Counted from the first letter of the stretch, positions 34,771-47,814 are shown. The stretch is 64,000 nucleotides of DNA from Flammulina velutipes (GCA_011800155.1 CM022369.1:2232001-2296000), one strand, 5' to 3'. Numbers and translations are program-made. Notes: a model not told the origin generated them from the sequence alone.

Positions 34771-34974
34771 TCGTAGGGGGATCGTATTGCTCGTCTTGTT
34801 ACTGTTTTGCATATTGTTATCTATGATATACATAGTCTTTGGGTAACTGTTCTATGGTTGAATTGAGGCTCAGTACTCGGGCTGCGGGCGCTGTACTGCC
34901 CCACGTGCCGTGAAACGTACTGATCGACCTCATTTCTGGAATTTCTTGTTGTTCTCCAACAACCATCAACATTC

Positions 34975-36179
34975 ATGTCGTTTCTTTCAAGGCGCAAGGA
35001 CAAGTCCCTCATTCCCCCCGTAGAGTCTGAGCGCCATGCCTCTGCTGGGTCGAACAGCACCTCACCACGCCCGGCCGTACGCTCGCACGCAACCACCTAC
35101 ATAGCCAGTCGAGATGGAGATCCCTACAACGCCCCTCCTAGGGCCCCATACACGCCTCCTAGTATCCCAAAGGCAGACAACTACAATACCTACGACAGCG
35201 CCCCGTCTACTCATGACAAATATAGTCGTAGCAACGGCGTCGGCGATGTCTATTCGCGTGGTGCTGCCAATGTTGACCAGGACCGCAACGAGCTCTTCTC
35301 AGGCTACAACCCACAAAAGTCTGCTGGCTCTGGGCGTTTCTTTGACGGACCCTCTGTTCGAGATCCCACTCCTGGCGAGGAGAACGACGAGGATGTCGAG
35401 GGCATCAAGCAACAAACGAGGTTTGTCAAGCAAGAGAGTGTCAATTCCACACGTAATGCTCTGCGCATGGCTCGCGAGGCCGAAGAAACTGCGCGCAACA
35501 CGCTTACGAAGCTGGGAGACCAGTCTGGTATGTACTCACCGCTTAATTATCGAGCGCTTCTCACATGTATATTTAGAGCGACTCGCTAATACCGAAAGGC
35601 ATCTCGACGTGTCCAAAGGGCATTCGCAGCGTGCTGATGACAGAACCGACGAGCTCAAGAAGCTCAACCGCTCCATTTTCCGACCGGCCATTACATTCAA
35701 CAAAGACTCGAAACGTATGGCGCAAGAGTCCAAGATTCAGTCGCGTTATGACGAAGAAAGGTCGGAGAGAGAGAAGGCTATGATGGATATCCGTGACACC
35801 CAGAACCGTATCGGTCGCGCTCAGACCTACGGAAACACGGAGGAAGGTGTTGGGCGATTCAGATCTGCCGAACAATTGGCGGGAAGAAAGGAGCAGAGGA
35901 AGCGATTCCAATTTGAGAGCACCGGCTCGGATGACGAGATGGAGGACGAACTCGACGACAACTTGGACGAGATCAGTGATATGACGAAGCGCTTGAAGGC
36001 GTTGGGCACAGCGATGGGCCAAGAGCTCGACACCCAGAACAAGCGTATCGATACCATTGAGCAGAAGACGGTCGGTCTGGACAGCAGGATCTTCCGCAAC
36101 ACGGAGAGGGTGAGTTTCGTTTCGGCACTGGGATGAGCTGATGGCTAATGCATTGTTACAGCTCAAGAAGATCAAGTAG
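34975..36179 (+). CDS. SEC9: Qbc-SNARE Sec9 (SNAP-25-type)
   Basis: Plasma-membrane t-SNARE that pairs with Sso and Snc for exocytosis. Three exons (34975-35527, 35577-36109, 36162-36179) give 367 residues; the last codes only LKKIK. The N-terminal half is disordered (many Pro, Tyr, Ser). The first SNARE helix spans about residues 138-205 ([40 protein letters not shown]), the second about 300-365 ([40 protein letters not shown]), each with a central ionic-layer Gln as expected for Qb and Qc helices. No palmitoylation Cys cluster is present, which agrees with yeast Sec9. It follows the double-psi barrel gene by 204 bp. Confidence 0.94.
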
Positions 36180-36960
36180 CGGGGTAAATGGTGTGCTGTG
36201 GCTCTCGTGGGGAACTTTTCTAACTTTCGGATCTTTGTTACTACACTCTGGATAATCTCATTCTGCCTGGTGCTTTGCCAGAATTTTACGGCCGACAACT
36301 GGAAGTTCCTGGGGCCGTATTTGGGGTACTGGGGGTGGGGTTGTGTGGGGTTGTCTCAGGTGACCGTGGATTGGGGCACATGCTTGACTTGAAACTTCGA
36401 GCTCTCCCGCCGCCTGGAATAGGCGGTAACGTAGCGGCCAACACAGGTGACGGTACCTCCGTATGAGTTGACTCTTGGCCGTTGGTGAAACCAGTCACGA
36501 TGGGTACAACATGGCATCATTTGACACGAATGCCCTCTTTTTGGGGGACTCTGCAGTCATGAAATCAGACGTTTTCTATTCTTTTATCCTCATATTGAGC
36601 CAATATTAAGCCTAATGAACGTGTCAAGACGTGCAGCAGGTTGAAGTGCGCAGAGATCAGGGCTGGACATTAATTCTTCTTCACCGTCAGCAACTTGTGA
36701 CTGAAGCAGCTGCTGTTTCGCAATAATGTCGCCAACGCTGGCCAGGTTCGGCCGTAAGTCCTAATAACGTCCTCAGGAATAACGAGCGCTTGACAGCCCG
36801 ACCGCCGTTCCCTTGTGATGCGGATCTCAGCATAATACTGCATTCGCCACGTTCGCTAAATATATGCCGCCGGAACATAGCTATAAAAGGACAAGAACTC
36901 TTCGTCCATTCTTGACTTGACTTCGTACCACCACCATCTCGTATTTTCTCCCACAAACAT
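36180..36960. other. SEC9 3' / GDH2 upstream region
   Basis: 781 bp holding the SEC9 3' UTR and GDH2 promoter. A G-rich run near 36311-36360 (repeated GGGG, CTGGGGGTGGGG) might form a G-quadruplex on the plus strand. Open frames on the minus strand (36977-36687) look spurious. The TATA box at 36892 is listed separately. Confidence 0.5.
36892..36899 (+). promoter_or_regulatory. TATA box of GDH2
   Basis: TATAAAAG 62-69 bp upstream of the GDH2 ATG at 36961, the classical fungal position for a strongly expressed metabolic gene. Confidence 0.6.
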
Positions 36961-39900
36961 GTCGCTGAACACGCCACAAACCATCCCCAACCATCTCTCT
37001 GTTCCCGGCTCCAGAAACGCGAGTGATCTCTCCGTTCACCGCGTCAAGAACCTGCCTGGTTACACTACACCCGTATTCAAAGGCAAGGAAGAGCAACGCG
37101 CTCTCGTCCAGGCCGAGGTCGGTGCAAAGGTAACCCCATAATCGCCGTCATCATCGTGATCAACATGTTCATCCAGCCCCCAGGGATTCATTCCGCCCAA
37201 CCTCGTCGCCAACGAGGTCAACTGGTTCTACACCCATCTCGGCATAGACGACACGTATTTCCAGAGCGAGTCCCGCGATGTCATATGCGAGCACATCATC
37301 GCCCTCTTCGGCGCCAAAATTCTCGCGTATACTCAGCACGATCCCAACAAGCTTGTCATCGACCTCGAGAAGGTTGACGAGAAGGGCTCTGGGGCTACGT
37401 TCATTCACACCAGCACGCCTGGATTGACCGCTGTCGAAGGACCGGGGGCTACCTGCGAGTCTCGGTGAGAATCTAAACCTTCTCATCATTCATATCATCC
37501 TGACCATTCTTAAGCATCGATACTTTGTTCCTTGATCATTCTACCTCCGAGAAGGCCTACCGCCTGGAGACGTTTCGCTCTGCTGGCGCCGTGTCCGCCA
37601 CCGCGTCGCAGCAGCTGCGTTGCTACTTTGTTACTAAATGTGTCTTCCCGGATACACCTCCAGCCAAAAATGCTGAGGGCAAGACTGATATCCGGAGCGT
37701 CTCAGACAAGGCCTTCTTGGAACGGGCAAGCGAGAATACTCTCGACATCTATCAGCAGGTCGGCATTGCATACTTCGGTTGCTTTTCGGCTGACGCGCTT
37801 TATTTAGATTATGTGGAACGTAGAGACGAGGTATGGCCCTGTCATCGAGGTCTTCGAGGTCGAGGGCTCCAGAGAAAGGAGGCTAGTCATTGGATACAAG
37901 ATGGGCGGAACGTCCCATTTCTTCAGGTACGATCGGTCGACGATCATTGACGCGTTTCTAACCCTTTTGCAATTTACAGCGCGCTTTCCAACCTCTACCA
38001 TTTCTACTCTCTGTATTCAGCGCGCAAGTATGTTGAACAGTTTTCCAACGGGATTACCATAATCTCGTTGTACCTCAACCCAATCCCAAATACGAATGCC
38101 CCTCCAATCGAGCACTCGATTTTCCAGGTCATGAAGGAGTCTTCACTGCTTTTCTGCCTCCCCGACAACCCTTTCTTCCTTCCCAAAGCTCCGGGAAGCC
38201 ATGCAGTTCAGGAGGCCACTTACGCATGTGAGTTATTTCTTCCCATTCTGCGTCGATGACTTATGCTGTGGTTCAGATTGCGGATGGGTATTCGCACAAC
38301 ACTTCTGTAATCGTTTGGGACCGTCGTATCTCCAGTTGAAGAACGTTCTCAATGAGAACGATCCTGTGCATGCCGAAGTCCTTAACGACATCAAGAGACG
38401 TTTCAGGGAAGAGACTTTCACTCGAGAAAGCATTGAGAAAACTATCCACAACCATCCCGAACTGGTCAGTATAGCACCTGTCCGCCTCGCGTAGGATTTC
38501 ACTCACAGTCTTATGTCAGATCCGCCTTCTCTACGTCCATTTCGCTACAATTCACTATCCTGCAGCCGACGCGTCCCAGCTCATGCCGACGCTGTCGTAC
38601 CAACGCCTACAGACTTCAGAAGGTCTATCCGATCTAGAGTTGCACGATCGCATCAGGCGGACGGTCCCCAATAAGCACGAATTGCAGGTTCTCGAAAGCT
38701 TCTTGATCTTCAACAAGTGTGTCCTTATCGTGCTACTGTTTCAATAGCGCTAACCTTTCCCTCAGAGCTGTTCTGAAGACGAACTTCTACCAACCGACCA
38801 AGGTCGCTTTATCCTTCCGTCTTGCACCAGACTTTTTGCCGGAAGTGGAATATCCCAAAAAGCCGTATGGTTTGTTTATTGTCATCGGTGAGTTTGACTA
38901 GTCACGTTTATCTGTGCGAGTCTGACGCCGGAGACAGGCAACGAGTTCCGTGGTTTCCATATTCGTTTCCGCGACGTGGCGCGCGGTGGTATCCGTATTG
39001 TCATGTCAAGGAACAAAGAGTACATGTTTCAGGTCAGCTCACGAACGCTTCGCTAACACTGTTTTCTAGGACCTACTCTATCAATCAACGGATGCTGTAA
39101 GCTTGATTCTTTTACTCAACTTCGCATGAACTGACTTGTCACAAAGGTTCGATGAGAATTATGGATTGGCGTCAACACAGTCTCTCAAAAACAAGGATAT
39201 CCCTGAGGGTGGTGCTAAGGGTACTATTCTACCATCGTAAGTTTCGTTTACATCTCACTCTCGCAGGCTCTGATCTTTCATTTTCAGAATTGGTGCCAGC
39301 CCGCGATTGTGCTTCGAGAAATACGTTGACGTGAGTATCGAGTTTCTTATACACTCAGCTTGTCACTGATGACATACATAGTCCATCATCGACCTTCTCA
39401 TCCCAGGCCAAACTCCTGGTATCAAAGAAACGCTCGTTGATCTGTATGCGAAGCCAGAACTTCTCTTCTTTGGTCCTGATGGTAAAACGCACGTTTGAAA
39501 AATATCTACTTTCGCTGATGTGATTCTCAGAGGGGACGGCGGATATGATGGATTGGGCAGCACGTAAGTGTCCGATTAGCTGTACCTTGTGACTGTATAT
39601 TGACATTCTCGAACAGTACATGCTAGAGATCGTGGTGCCGAGACGTGGTGGAAGTCCTTCACTACTGGCAAGAGTGCAGAGACACTCGGTGGTGTTCCCC
39701 ATGATACCTATGGTATGACCTCGCTGTCGATCCGGCAATACGTGCTCGGTATCTACAAGCAACTGGGCCTTCGCGAGAAAGACATTACCAAGGTGCAGAC
39801 CGGTGGTCCAGGTATGACATTGATATGCGATATTCAGGACGATTGCTAATGGTATCATGTAGATGGCGATTTAGGATCCAGTACGACATTTCTGCATCTG

Positions 39901-41077
39901 TCAATGGCATGACTGACAGTTTACTAGACGAAATTCTTTTGAGTAACGACAAGACTGTTGCTATCATCGATGGCAGTGGTGTCCTTGCCGATCCAGCTGG
40001 CTTGGATCGTGAAGAGCTAAGACGTTTGGCCAGGCTCCGTATTCCAGTCGGGAATTTCGACAAGAGTAAACTCAGCAAGGATGGTTACCTCGTCAAGGTG
40101 GAAGAGAACGACGTGAAACTTCCCTGTGCGTATAACGTCAAGTTTCCTATTTGTGTTCTGATCAATACTGTAGCTGGTGAAATTGTGCTGGACGGGACCG
40201 ACTTCCGAAATGCCGCACATCTTCGGTTCAAGGCTGACCTGTTCGTTCCCTGTGGTGGCCGGTGAGTGTCTATATTTCGTCTTCGTAGCAGCGCGTTAAA
40301 AAAGTCAACAGTCCGGAGGCTGTCAACATCTCCAACGTAGCGGCACTAGTTGACACGGAAGGAAAGCCTCACTTCAAGTACGTCGTTGAGGGTGCCAATC
40401 TCTTCTTGACGCAGCAAGCACGTCTCCATCTTGAGAAGAGGAAGGTCGTGCTGTTCAAGGACTCGAGCACCAACAAGGGTGAGAACGAACATTCGCGTAG
40501 CTGTATTCATTCTGATCCAATTCTTCAGGCGGTGTCACTAGCTCATCGTTGGAAGTACTGGCTGGACTGGCCCTCTCTACACAGGAGTACGTGGACTTGA
40601 TGGTTTTCAAGGATGGCAAGCCCTCCGAATTCTATCAAAGCTATGTCAAGGATGTCCAGGCAAAGATCGTGGAGAACGCAGCTGCGGAGTTCCAATGCTT
40701 GTGGCGAGAACATTCCCGCTTGCAAGGCGCGAAGGCGAGGACGATTATCTCTGACGAGCTTTCGTCGACCCTCAACAATCTTCAAGCGGAACTGGAGGGC
40801 TCAGACTTGTTCGATGACATACCTAGTCGCGAAGGAGTGATGAGCAGGGCGATACCGAAAACCTTGGTAGCCAAAGTTGGGCTGCCTACGTTACTGGAAC
40901 GTCTACCAGAACCATATCAGCGTGCACTCTTCTCAAGCTGGGTGGCGTCGCACTTTGTGGGTGCTATGTCCTTGATGTTTGTACCTTAACTGACACAGCT
41001 TGCAGATCTACAAGTATGGGGTAAACGGGTCCAGCGTAGACTTCTTCCATTTCGCTCGTGACTTGGCAGCCAAGTAG
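36961..41077 (+). CDS. GDH2: NAD-specific glutamate dehydrogenase, large type
   Basis: Catabolic enzyme turning L-glutamate, NAD+ and water into 2-oxoglutarate, NADH and ammonium. The gene has about 18 short introns; the protein is roughly 1,050 residues, matching the ~115-kDa fungal form. It starts MSLNTPQTIPNHLSVPGSRN at 36961. N-terminal region: FIPPNLVANEVNWFYTHLGI, ATFIHTSTPG, RSAGAVSATASQQLRCYFVT. Catalytic part: FRGFHIRFRDVARGGIRIV, SLKNKDIPEGGAKGTILPSI with the substrate-binding Lys, LLIPGQTPGIKET, GGVPHDTYGMTSLSIRQYVL. NAD-binding part: KVQTGGPDGDLGSNEILLS, VAIIDGSGVLADPAGLDRE, FVPCGGRPEAVN and YVVEGANLFLTQQARL. It ends VDFFHFARDLAAK. Expression is normally induced by glutamate as carbon or nitrogen source. 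Confidence 0.95.
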
Positions 41078-41331
41078 AGGGCCATTTGTTGTGTTGCTTT
41101 GCATTCATGTCGCATACACTCGTAAACGAGAACTAGAAAAGCATTAAAAGTTGTAACATACCATACCTAATCATGGAATCAAAAGTCGCTCTCAGGCATT
41201 ACATATGCCATCATCGAATCACTTGAACCAACGCCGCCATGACCTCTGATCGCTGAAAGTCCTTCGTCGACGCCGCTCTTTTGCTGTAACCTCAGCTTCG
41301 CTATTCGCTATCATCTCTATGCCACTAAACT

Positions 41332-43163
41332 ATGGACATGGCCATAATGAAACCTGAACATTCTCAACAACATCCTACTTCCTTTTGGTTGGCAACCCCT
41401 CTAAGTAAACACTACATCCACTGACACGCTCACAGGCGCCATTTAATCGAACAACAAACAGGTTTGCACTCATTCCGTTTGCCATGGATGATATCAACGA
41501 TCTATACTAGAACTCTTTGAAACAACGGTCTCAGAAAATGAAAGACTGGCAGTTCGGAACCGTGAGCTAGAAAGAGAGGTCTCCGTATGGAAACAGGCCT
41601 TAAGCAAGGCCGATGCAGACCAGGAGAAAGTGCAACGCACGGCGGGTGGATTAGAACAGCAAGTCGGAGACTTGCAGCAGCAGTTGCTCTCCCTCCAGGT
41701 GCGTTCATTACATTCAGACTTAGCTTATCTTCTCATCTCATTCTAGGAGGATAACCCCCTGGTTCTTGCTCTTATAGACGGAGACGGAAACATATTTTCC
41801 GAAGAATTGCTTCTACAAGGAGCAGTTGGCGGGCGTAATGTGAGTCCGATGTTCCCGTTCGAAAGTGCTATATATTTATGAACCTAGGCCGCCGCTTTAT
41901 TAACAAAGGGTGTACTGGAAGCGCTGAATAGCTTAAATTCCCGCATCTCACAACGCGCTCGATTGTGGGTCATCGTATTCTGCAACCAACAAGGCCTATC
42001 AGAAACGCTGCGTGCCAATGATATATGCACGACAGAACAATTTGATAGCTTCTGCCTTGGATTCAATCAAGCCGCCCCTCTGTTTTCTATTATTGATGTC
42101 GGCCATGGCAAAGAAGCAGCCGATACAAAGATTAAAGGTGGGTGGATAATCAACTACTTGACACCATTCGGCCTCACAGTACCATAGAGTACCTTCGCGT
42201 CTTCTCACGTTATCCCCAAACGGCCTATATATTCTTCGGAGGCAAGTAGCTCCTTTCTGCTACTTTTTGCTTGTGCTTGACCAGCTAGTACTAGGAGGGC
42301 ATGATAACGGATACTACGCCACACTAACCTCCCTGGAAACGGAGGGATTATTGGACAAGATCGTCTTGCTCCATGGATACAAAGAGCTCGCGCTGGAATA
42401 TAAACACATCCAGTTGCAGACACTTCTAATTGAGGGTTTGTTCAGAGAGACCAAAGTCCCCTCACACTTTGCGGTGAAAAAGCCGCAACGTCCCGTTCCT
42501 GCTGTCCATCAGCATCGTAAAAGCGAAGATATCAAACCGACCGGAGTGACGAAGTCGGCTGAAACGCTCAAGCTGGCGACTGGGGTGGTGAGTTTAACCA
42601 AATGAAGTGATGTTTCGCTCATGTTTTTTTGCAATAGTCTATCGCTAAATGTAAGCTCTCACCCACTAGCTCACTGCATCATCTCTGATTCACGTTCTTA
42701 GGCAAACCAATTCCCTGTACATTCTTCTATCTAGGCAACTGCGCCAAGAATGCAAAATGCATCTTTGGTCACCACTACGAGCTCTTGCCAGAACATTATG
42801 AGGAAATGCGGCGAAGCTCGAAGAAATATCCCTGCGCTGTCATCAACAAAGGTATCTACAATGATTTTCCTCGATTTTTAAAGCCCTCATTCGATTCTAT
42901 AGGGAAAGTGTGTTCATTAGGCGACAACTGCATCTCTGGGCATTACTGCCCGAATGGAAAGACATGTGTATACATCAAGCAAGGGAAGTGTCGATTTGTC
43001 GGACGTATGTGGTCACTCCATCTCTCTTGCGAGTAGTAGTTGCTAATAAAATCCAGCCGACATGCATTCAAAGCCCAAGATTGCTAGTAGGAGTCCTGCG
43101 TCGGCCACCTCCTCAATTCGTCAAACTCCTGTACCACCCGAAGCCAATGACTACGCAGAATGA
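41332..43163 (+). CDS. CCCH zinc-finger protein with NYN/PIN-like domain (DUF7923 type)
   Basis: The model starts at ATG 41332 (MDMAIMKPEHSQQ), splices at 41378 (TG/GTTGGC) into short exons, and continues into a coiled coil (ENERLAVRNRELEREVSVWK, LEQQVGDLQQQLLSLQ). A central alpha/beta domain follows: NPLVLALIDGDGNIFSEELL with the acidic DGDG start, RARLWVIVFCNQQGLSETL, YPQTAYIFFGGHDNGYY and TEGLLDKIVLLHGYKEL. That is the DUF7923 fold seen in fungal tandem-CCCH proteins, resembling NYN nucleases. The C-terminus carries CCCH fingers: CTFFYLGNCAKNAKCIFGHH, then CAVINKGKVCSLGDNCISGH and CPNGKTCVYIKQGKCRF. An RNA-binding, possibly RNA-cleaving role is plausible. The first two exons are the weakest part of the model. 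Confidence 0.8.
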
Positions 43164-43456
43164 CTCAATTAGTGGTTCAGAAGAATATCCTACTTAACAT
43201 AAGTAGAATCGTAAGTACAACAACTTCGGCAATACTGCTGGAATTAAGTAGCCCTTTGTTAATAAATGTACCATGATAAGACATTTGCTGTCAATGAAAG
43301 AGGTTAACAGGATGGCTAACTCAAAGAACGACTCGGACTCGAGTTGCCATTGATCATGACTTAGTCTTTAGTTACGCGCATGTCACACTCACGTGATTGC
43401 ACGCACCATTTTTAAGCGCGTCAAAACGTTCCCACGGAAGCATTTTCTGAGCAACA

Positions 43457-44920
43457 ATGGCGATCTCTTCATACGAAAAGCAGCGCAATGAAAACATTGC
43501 TCGGTGCGTCGCTCGGTGATACACTCCTACTGAAACTGACAACCCGTATAGCAATAAGGCGCTACTTCAGTCCTTGGGACTGGATAAGCCTATGTTTGAG
43601 CCAAAAGAAAAACCACGAAAGCCCAAAGCCCCGAAAGAGACCAAAAAACGCAAGGAGCCCGAAACTGTAAACGAAGATGAACCAGCATCGAAAGCGGCGC
43701 GCGAGGACAACACCGTGGAGGACACAGGCCCTGTACGCAGGAGTGCGCGTAACAAAGGCAAATCTGTCGATTACAAGGCAGAGCAAACCAAAGTCAGCGC
43801 AATGCCTATTGCTTTCCAAGCCGGAATTAGACAGACTGGGAACGACGGTCCTTTGGGAAGCAGTGCTGGGACGCGCCGCACTCAGAATCCGTGAGTGATG
43901 TTCGTCTACCCATGGCCGACGCTAATATTGCATTCAGGAAAAGTTATGGTCATATTCCGGGCGTAGAAATTGGAACTTGGTGGGAAACAAGAGAAGGGTG
44001 CAGTAACGATGCTATCCACGCGTGAGTGTGAAATAACTGTATTCGTACGAGTTGCCTGACTACGAGACAGACCCTGGGTGGGAGGTATCGCCGTCGGACC
44101 TCACGGAGCGTACAGCGTTGCCCTCAGTGGTGGATATGACGACGATGTGGACATTGGTTATGCTTTGTACGTCCTCATATTATCCTCAAAGGTCAGATAT
44201 GACCCTTACACGCTATAGTACATACACCGGTTCTGGAGGACGTGACTTGAAAGGCACCAAAGCCGCGCCAAAGAATGTAAGTTCTGTTTGCTTTCCCTTG
44301 AGCAATTGATTTCATGATCCAACACAGCTTCGAACAGCGCCACAGTCATGCGACCAAGATTTCGATAACAACGTGAGCCGCTGTACCCCTCATTCGCAGG
44401 GCAATATTAATTCTTCATTTAATCTAGTTCAACCAAGCGCTGCAGGTCAGAACAGTTCAGTGATTCCTCAGATTTGCTTTCTGACAGTCGTGCTCCAGCG
44501 TTCCTCAGAGACAAAAAAGCCCGTTCGCGTTATCCGTGGATTCAAGCTTCGGTCTCCCTACGCTCCAAGTGAGGGGTGAGCGAATTCGCTGTCTTCATCT
44601 TTCACCCTCTTAACTTGTTCAGATATCGCTATGATGGGCTTTATGAGGTTGGAAAGGTACGTGATCCTTGTCCGCTTGGTAGCTTCAGCAAGCTAACCAT
44701 AATACACAGGCGTGGCGCGAACAAGGCCTCAACGACGGAGGCTTCATGGTCTGCAAATTTGCATTCAAGGTATGTTTCAATTTTAACGACGAGTGGAGAA
44801 AGACTTTGATGATGCCTCTAGCGCCTTCCGGGCCAACCTCCACTCCCTCGACGTGATGGAGGCGAAGAGGGAGCTCAGTGCAAGGAATCGGAGAAGGCGG
44901 AAACCACTGCGGATGAATAG
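43457..44920 (+). CDS. SAD/SRA (YDG) domain protein
   Basis: Eleven exons (43457-43503, 43552-43890, 43938-44021, 44071-44166, 44219-44276, 44328-44372, 44428-44445, 44499-44575, 44623-44656, 44710-44769, 44822-44920) give 318 residues. Residues 1-128 are basic and disordered (KEKPRKPKAPKETKKRKEPE). An SRA domain follows: YGHIPGVEIGTWWETREGC, HAPWVGGIAVGPHGAYSVAL, SGGYDDDVDIGYAFTYTGSG, RTAPQSCDQDFDNN, KKPVRVIRGFKLRSPYAPSE and YRYDGLYEVGKAW. These match UHRF1 and plant SUVH SRA domains, which flip 5-methylcytosine. No RING, PHD, Tudor or SET domain is present, so it would read methylated DNA alone or with a partner. Nuclear location is likely. Confidence 0.92.
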
Positions 44921-45145
44921 AGCTTGAACTAAATATACCCAGAATATAACTATATCTACTTACCTGTATATTTGCTTTGTATATAATGAATGACATTACC
45001 CTACGAGGCAAAGTCAAGAAACGCGCGAACTTCGAAGTGCTTCGTGAGTGTTCGGAGTTCGGACCGAATTCCGCGATGATCAAAAAGTTTTGAAGAATTT
45101 GCTGCTTTACTTTTGACTTGCGCTTCACCTTTTCCTTGGCCACAA

Positions 45146-47814
45146 ATGAGCGACTATGTGTTCACCATCGATTCTGACGTGGAGGAAGACTCTGCAAAAC
45201 CTTCAACGTCTAAACAGCTGGCCGAGGAATTAAATCCAGACTTCACCTTTGACTTGACTGGGGATCCATACGCAGACATCTTGGACAACACTTACAATGA
45301 TACCGGTGATGTCGTAAAGACTGGAAGTCGGCCTGTGAGTCTTCAACATACCTTCCCTATGGTATACCAAAACATATCTTGTAGGAACCAATGTCTGTCG
45401 ATGAAATTATTGCTCGGCGGAAACTATCTAGGAAGCGGAAACGTTCAGATAGTGACGCATCTGACGAGGAAGCCTCTGATAATGAATCTCACGATGATGA
45501 TGACCTGGATGCCGAGTCAGACGAAGAGGAAGAGGAAGACCCTTTAGGCACCTCGGATGAAGAAGATGGAGAAAACTACCAGGACCTCCGCAATAAAATG
45601 GACGACGAGGAGCAAGACCTGGAGTCAGATGGCGATTCATCCTCTGACGAATCTGATATCGAAACCCAGGCCGAGAAGGACAGAAAGGCCGCTTTCTTCG
45701 ACTCGGAAACAGCGCCTTCGTCCGACGAACATTCCTCGTTCCTCACCATGAACCTATCCCGCCCGCTACTCAAAGCGCTTTCTTCCATGAACTTCCAGAA
45801 GCCTACTCCCATCCAGGCCGCTGCTATTCCCGTGGCTCTCGTCGGAAAGGACGTTGTAGGAAATGCTGTCACTGGATCTGGAAAAACCGCTGCCTTCATC
45901 ATACCAGTCTTGGAACGCCTGCTATATAGGGAGAAGGGCAAGAAAGCAGCAGCAACACGTTGTTTGGTTCTTGCTCCCACACGTGAATTGGCTGTTCAAT
46001 CGTACGATGTTGGTACGAAGCTAGGTGCCCATACGGACATACAATTCTGTTTGATCGTTGGTGAGTTTACTTTCCCTCGGTAATGTAGGTTTGTTAATAG
46101 GCCATGTAGGTGGTTTATCCCTCAAATCCCAGGAGGCGGCTCTACGCAATCGCCCTGACGTGGTTATTGCAACGCCTGGTAGATTAATCGACCATCTACG
46201 CAACTCGCCCTCGTTTACCCTCGATAACCTCGATATTCTTATTCTTGATGAAGCAGATCGAATGCTCGAAGATGGTTTCTCTGACGAACTCACCGAAATT
46301 ATCAAGGCATGCCCTCCGTCTCGTCAGACAATGCTGTTCTCCGCCACCATGACCGACTCCGTGGACGAGTTAGTTCGAATGTCTCTACAAAAGCCTGTCA
46401 GACTCTTCGTCGACCCACATCGCAGCACAGCAAAAAGTTTGATTCAGGAATTCGTCCGAGTGAAGGCTGGTAAAGAGGCAGAGCGTTCGGCAGTCTTAGT
46501 CGCCCTGTGCAAGCGGACGTTCCGTGAAAGGACGATCGTATTCCTACGGAGCAAGAAACTTGCCCATCAGTTAAGAATTGTCTTCTCCCTCCTAGGGATG
46601 AAGTGCGACGAACTCCACGGGGATTTATCTCAAGAACAGGTCAGTTTAACAACTATTCGAGAATTTTGCAGTAGCTGACAACGGTTTATATAGAGACTCA
46701 AAGCATTGCAGCAATTCCGAGATGGCAGCGTTGATTTTCTTATGGCAACAGATCTAGCATCTCGAGGTCTGGATATCAAAGGCATCGAGACTGTAATAAA
46801 CTATGACATGCCATCTCAACTCGCTCAGTATCTTCATCGTGTCGGACGAACTGCACGTGCAGGTCAGAAAGGCCGGTAAGTTGTATTCACTGATATACGA
46901 CTTCTGTTCGCTCATAATTTTGATCCAGATCTGTAACACTTGTGGGAGAGGCTGATCGCAAAATGCTGAAAGCTGCTATCAAGCATGGTGCTGGCGCAGA
47001 CCAGGTACGGCACCGCATCGTGCCAGCCGATGCTGTGGCGAAATGGAGTTCAAAGTTAGAAGCGCTGAAGTCGGAGATAGCCGAAGTAATGGAGGAAGAG
47101 AAGCAAGAGAAACAGGTGCGAATTTTCTTTTGGGAACAGCTTTCGGGGACTCACCTAGGATATAGATCCGCCGAGTGGAGATGCAACTCACGAAAGGACA
47201 AAACATGATACAACACGAAGACGAGATATTCTCACGCCCAGCGAGAACCTGGTTCCAAAGTAACAAGGAGAAGGAGACTGCAGGAGGTGCGCCATTTTGT
47301 ATTTCGTTCTCAAGTCATACACCGAACAGTTCGCACAGCTTTGAGCAAAAAACAATATGAAGATGGCTTCCTGGCGCCTACCAGCAAAGTGAAGGCGAAG
47401 AAGGGGGCAGATGACCAGGCAGACAAGGTGAGATCTACGCCTCAGATCCCGTTCATTTGAGCTAACTTACTCTTCTAGCCGAAGAGAGACAAGTTCGCCG
47501 GCCTTTCGCGAAAGGCAAAGAGACGAAAGATGGCGATGGAGGACGACGCTGAGGAGGGAGACAACCGTGCTGTAGAAGCGTCTATTCGTTCAGCGAAGAA
47601 AGCGAGTCGGCCGAACAAGATTGGCATACCAGACCGACGTCCAGGCGCCAAGTCATCGAAAAGCAAGGCGAAAAAGGCAGCTAAAATTGCACGGTCAAGT
47701 ACAGGAAAGTTCGACCAGGATCTGGGCCAGCGTGCTCATGAAGGAGCGAGGTCAAAGAAGGGTGCTAATCCTGCTGGGTTTGGGAAGAAAGGTGGCGGGA
47801 AGAAGAGTAAATAG
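45146..47814 (+). CDS. DRS1: DEAD-box RNA helicase Drs1 (DDX27)
   Basis: Nucleolar ATP-dependent helicase for 60S ribosomal subunit assembly. It starts [20 protein letters not shown] at 45146. An acidic N-terminal region (long Asp/Glu/Ser runs) precedes the core: Q-motif FQKPTPIQ, motif I AVTGSGKT, Ia PTRELA, Ib [39 protein letters not shown] and [12 protein letters not shown]. The long C-terminal extension ends in basic [19 protein letters not shown]. All motifs are intact, with about nine introns of ~50 nt. The C-terminal region [20 protein letters not shown] is characteristic of Drs1 rather than other DEAD-box helicases. Length about 740 residues, normal for the family. Together with MPP10 and RPL15 it is one of three ribosome-related genes here. 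Confidence 0.96.
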
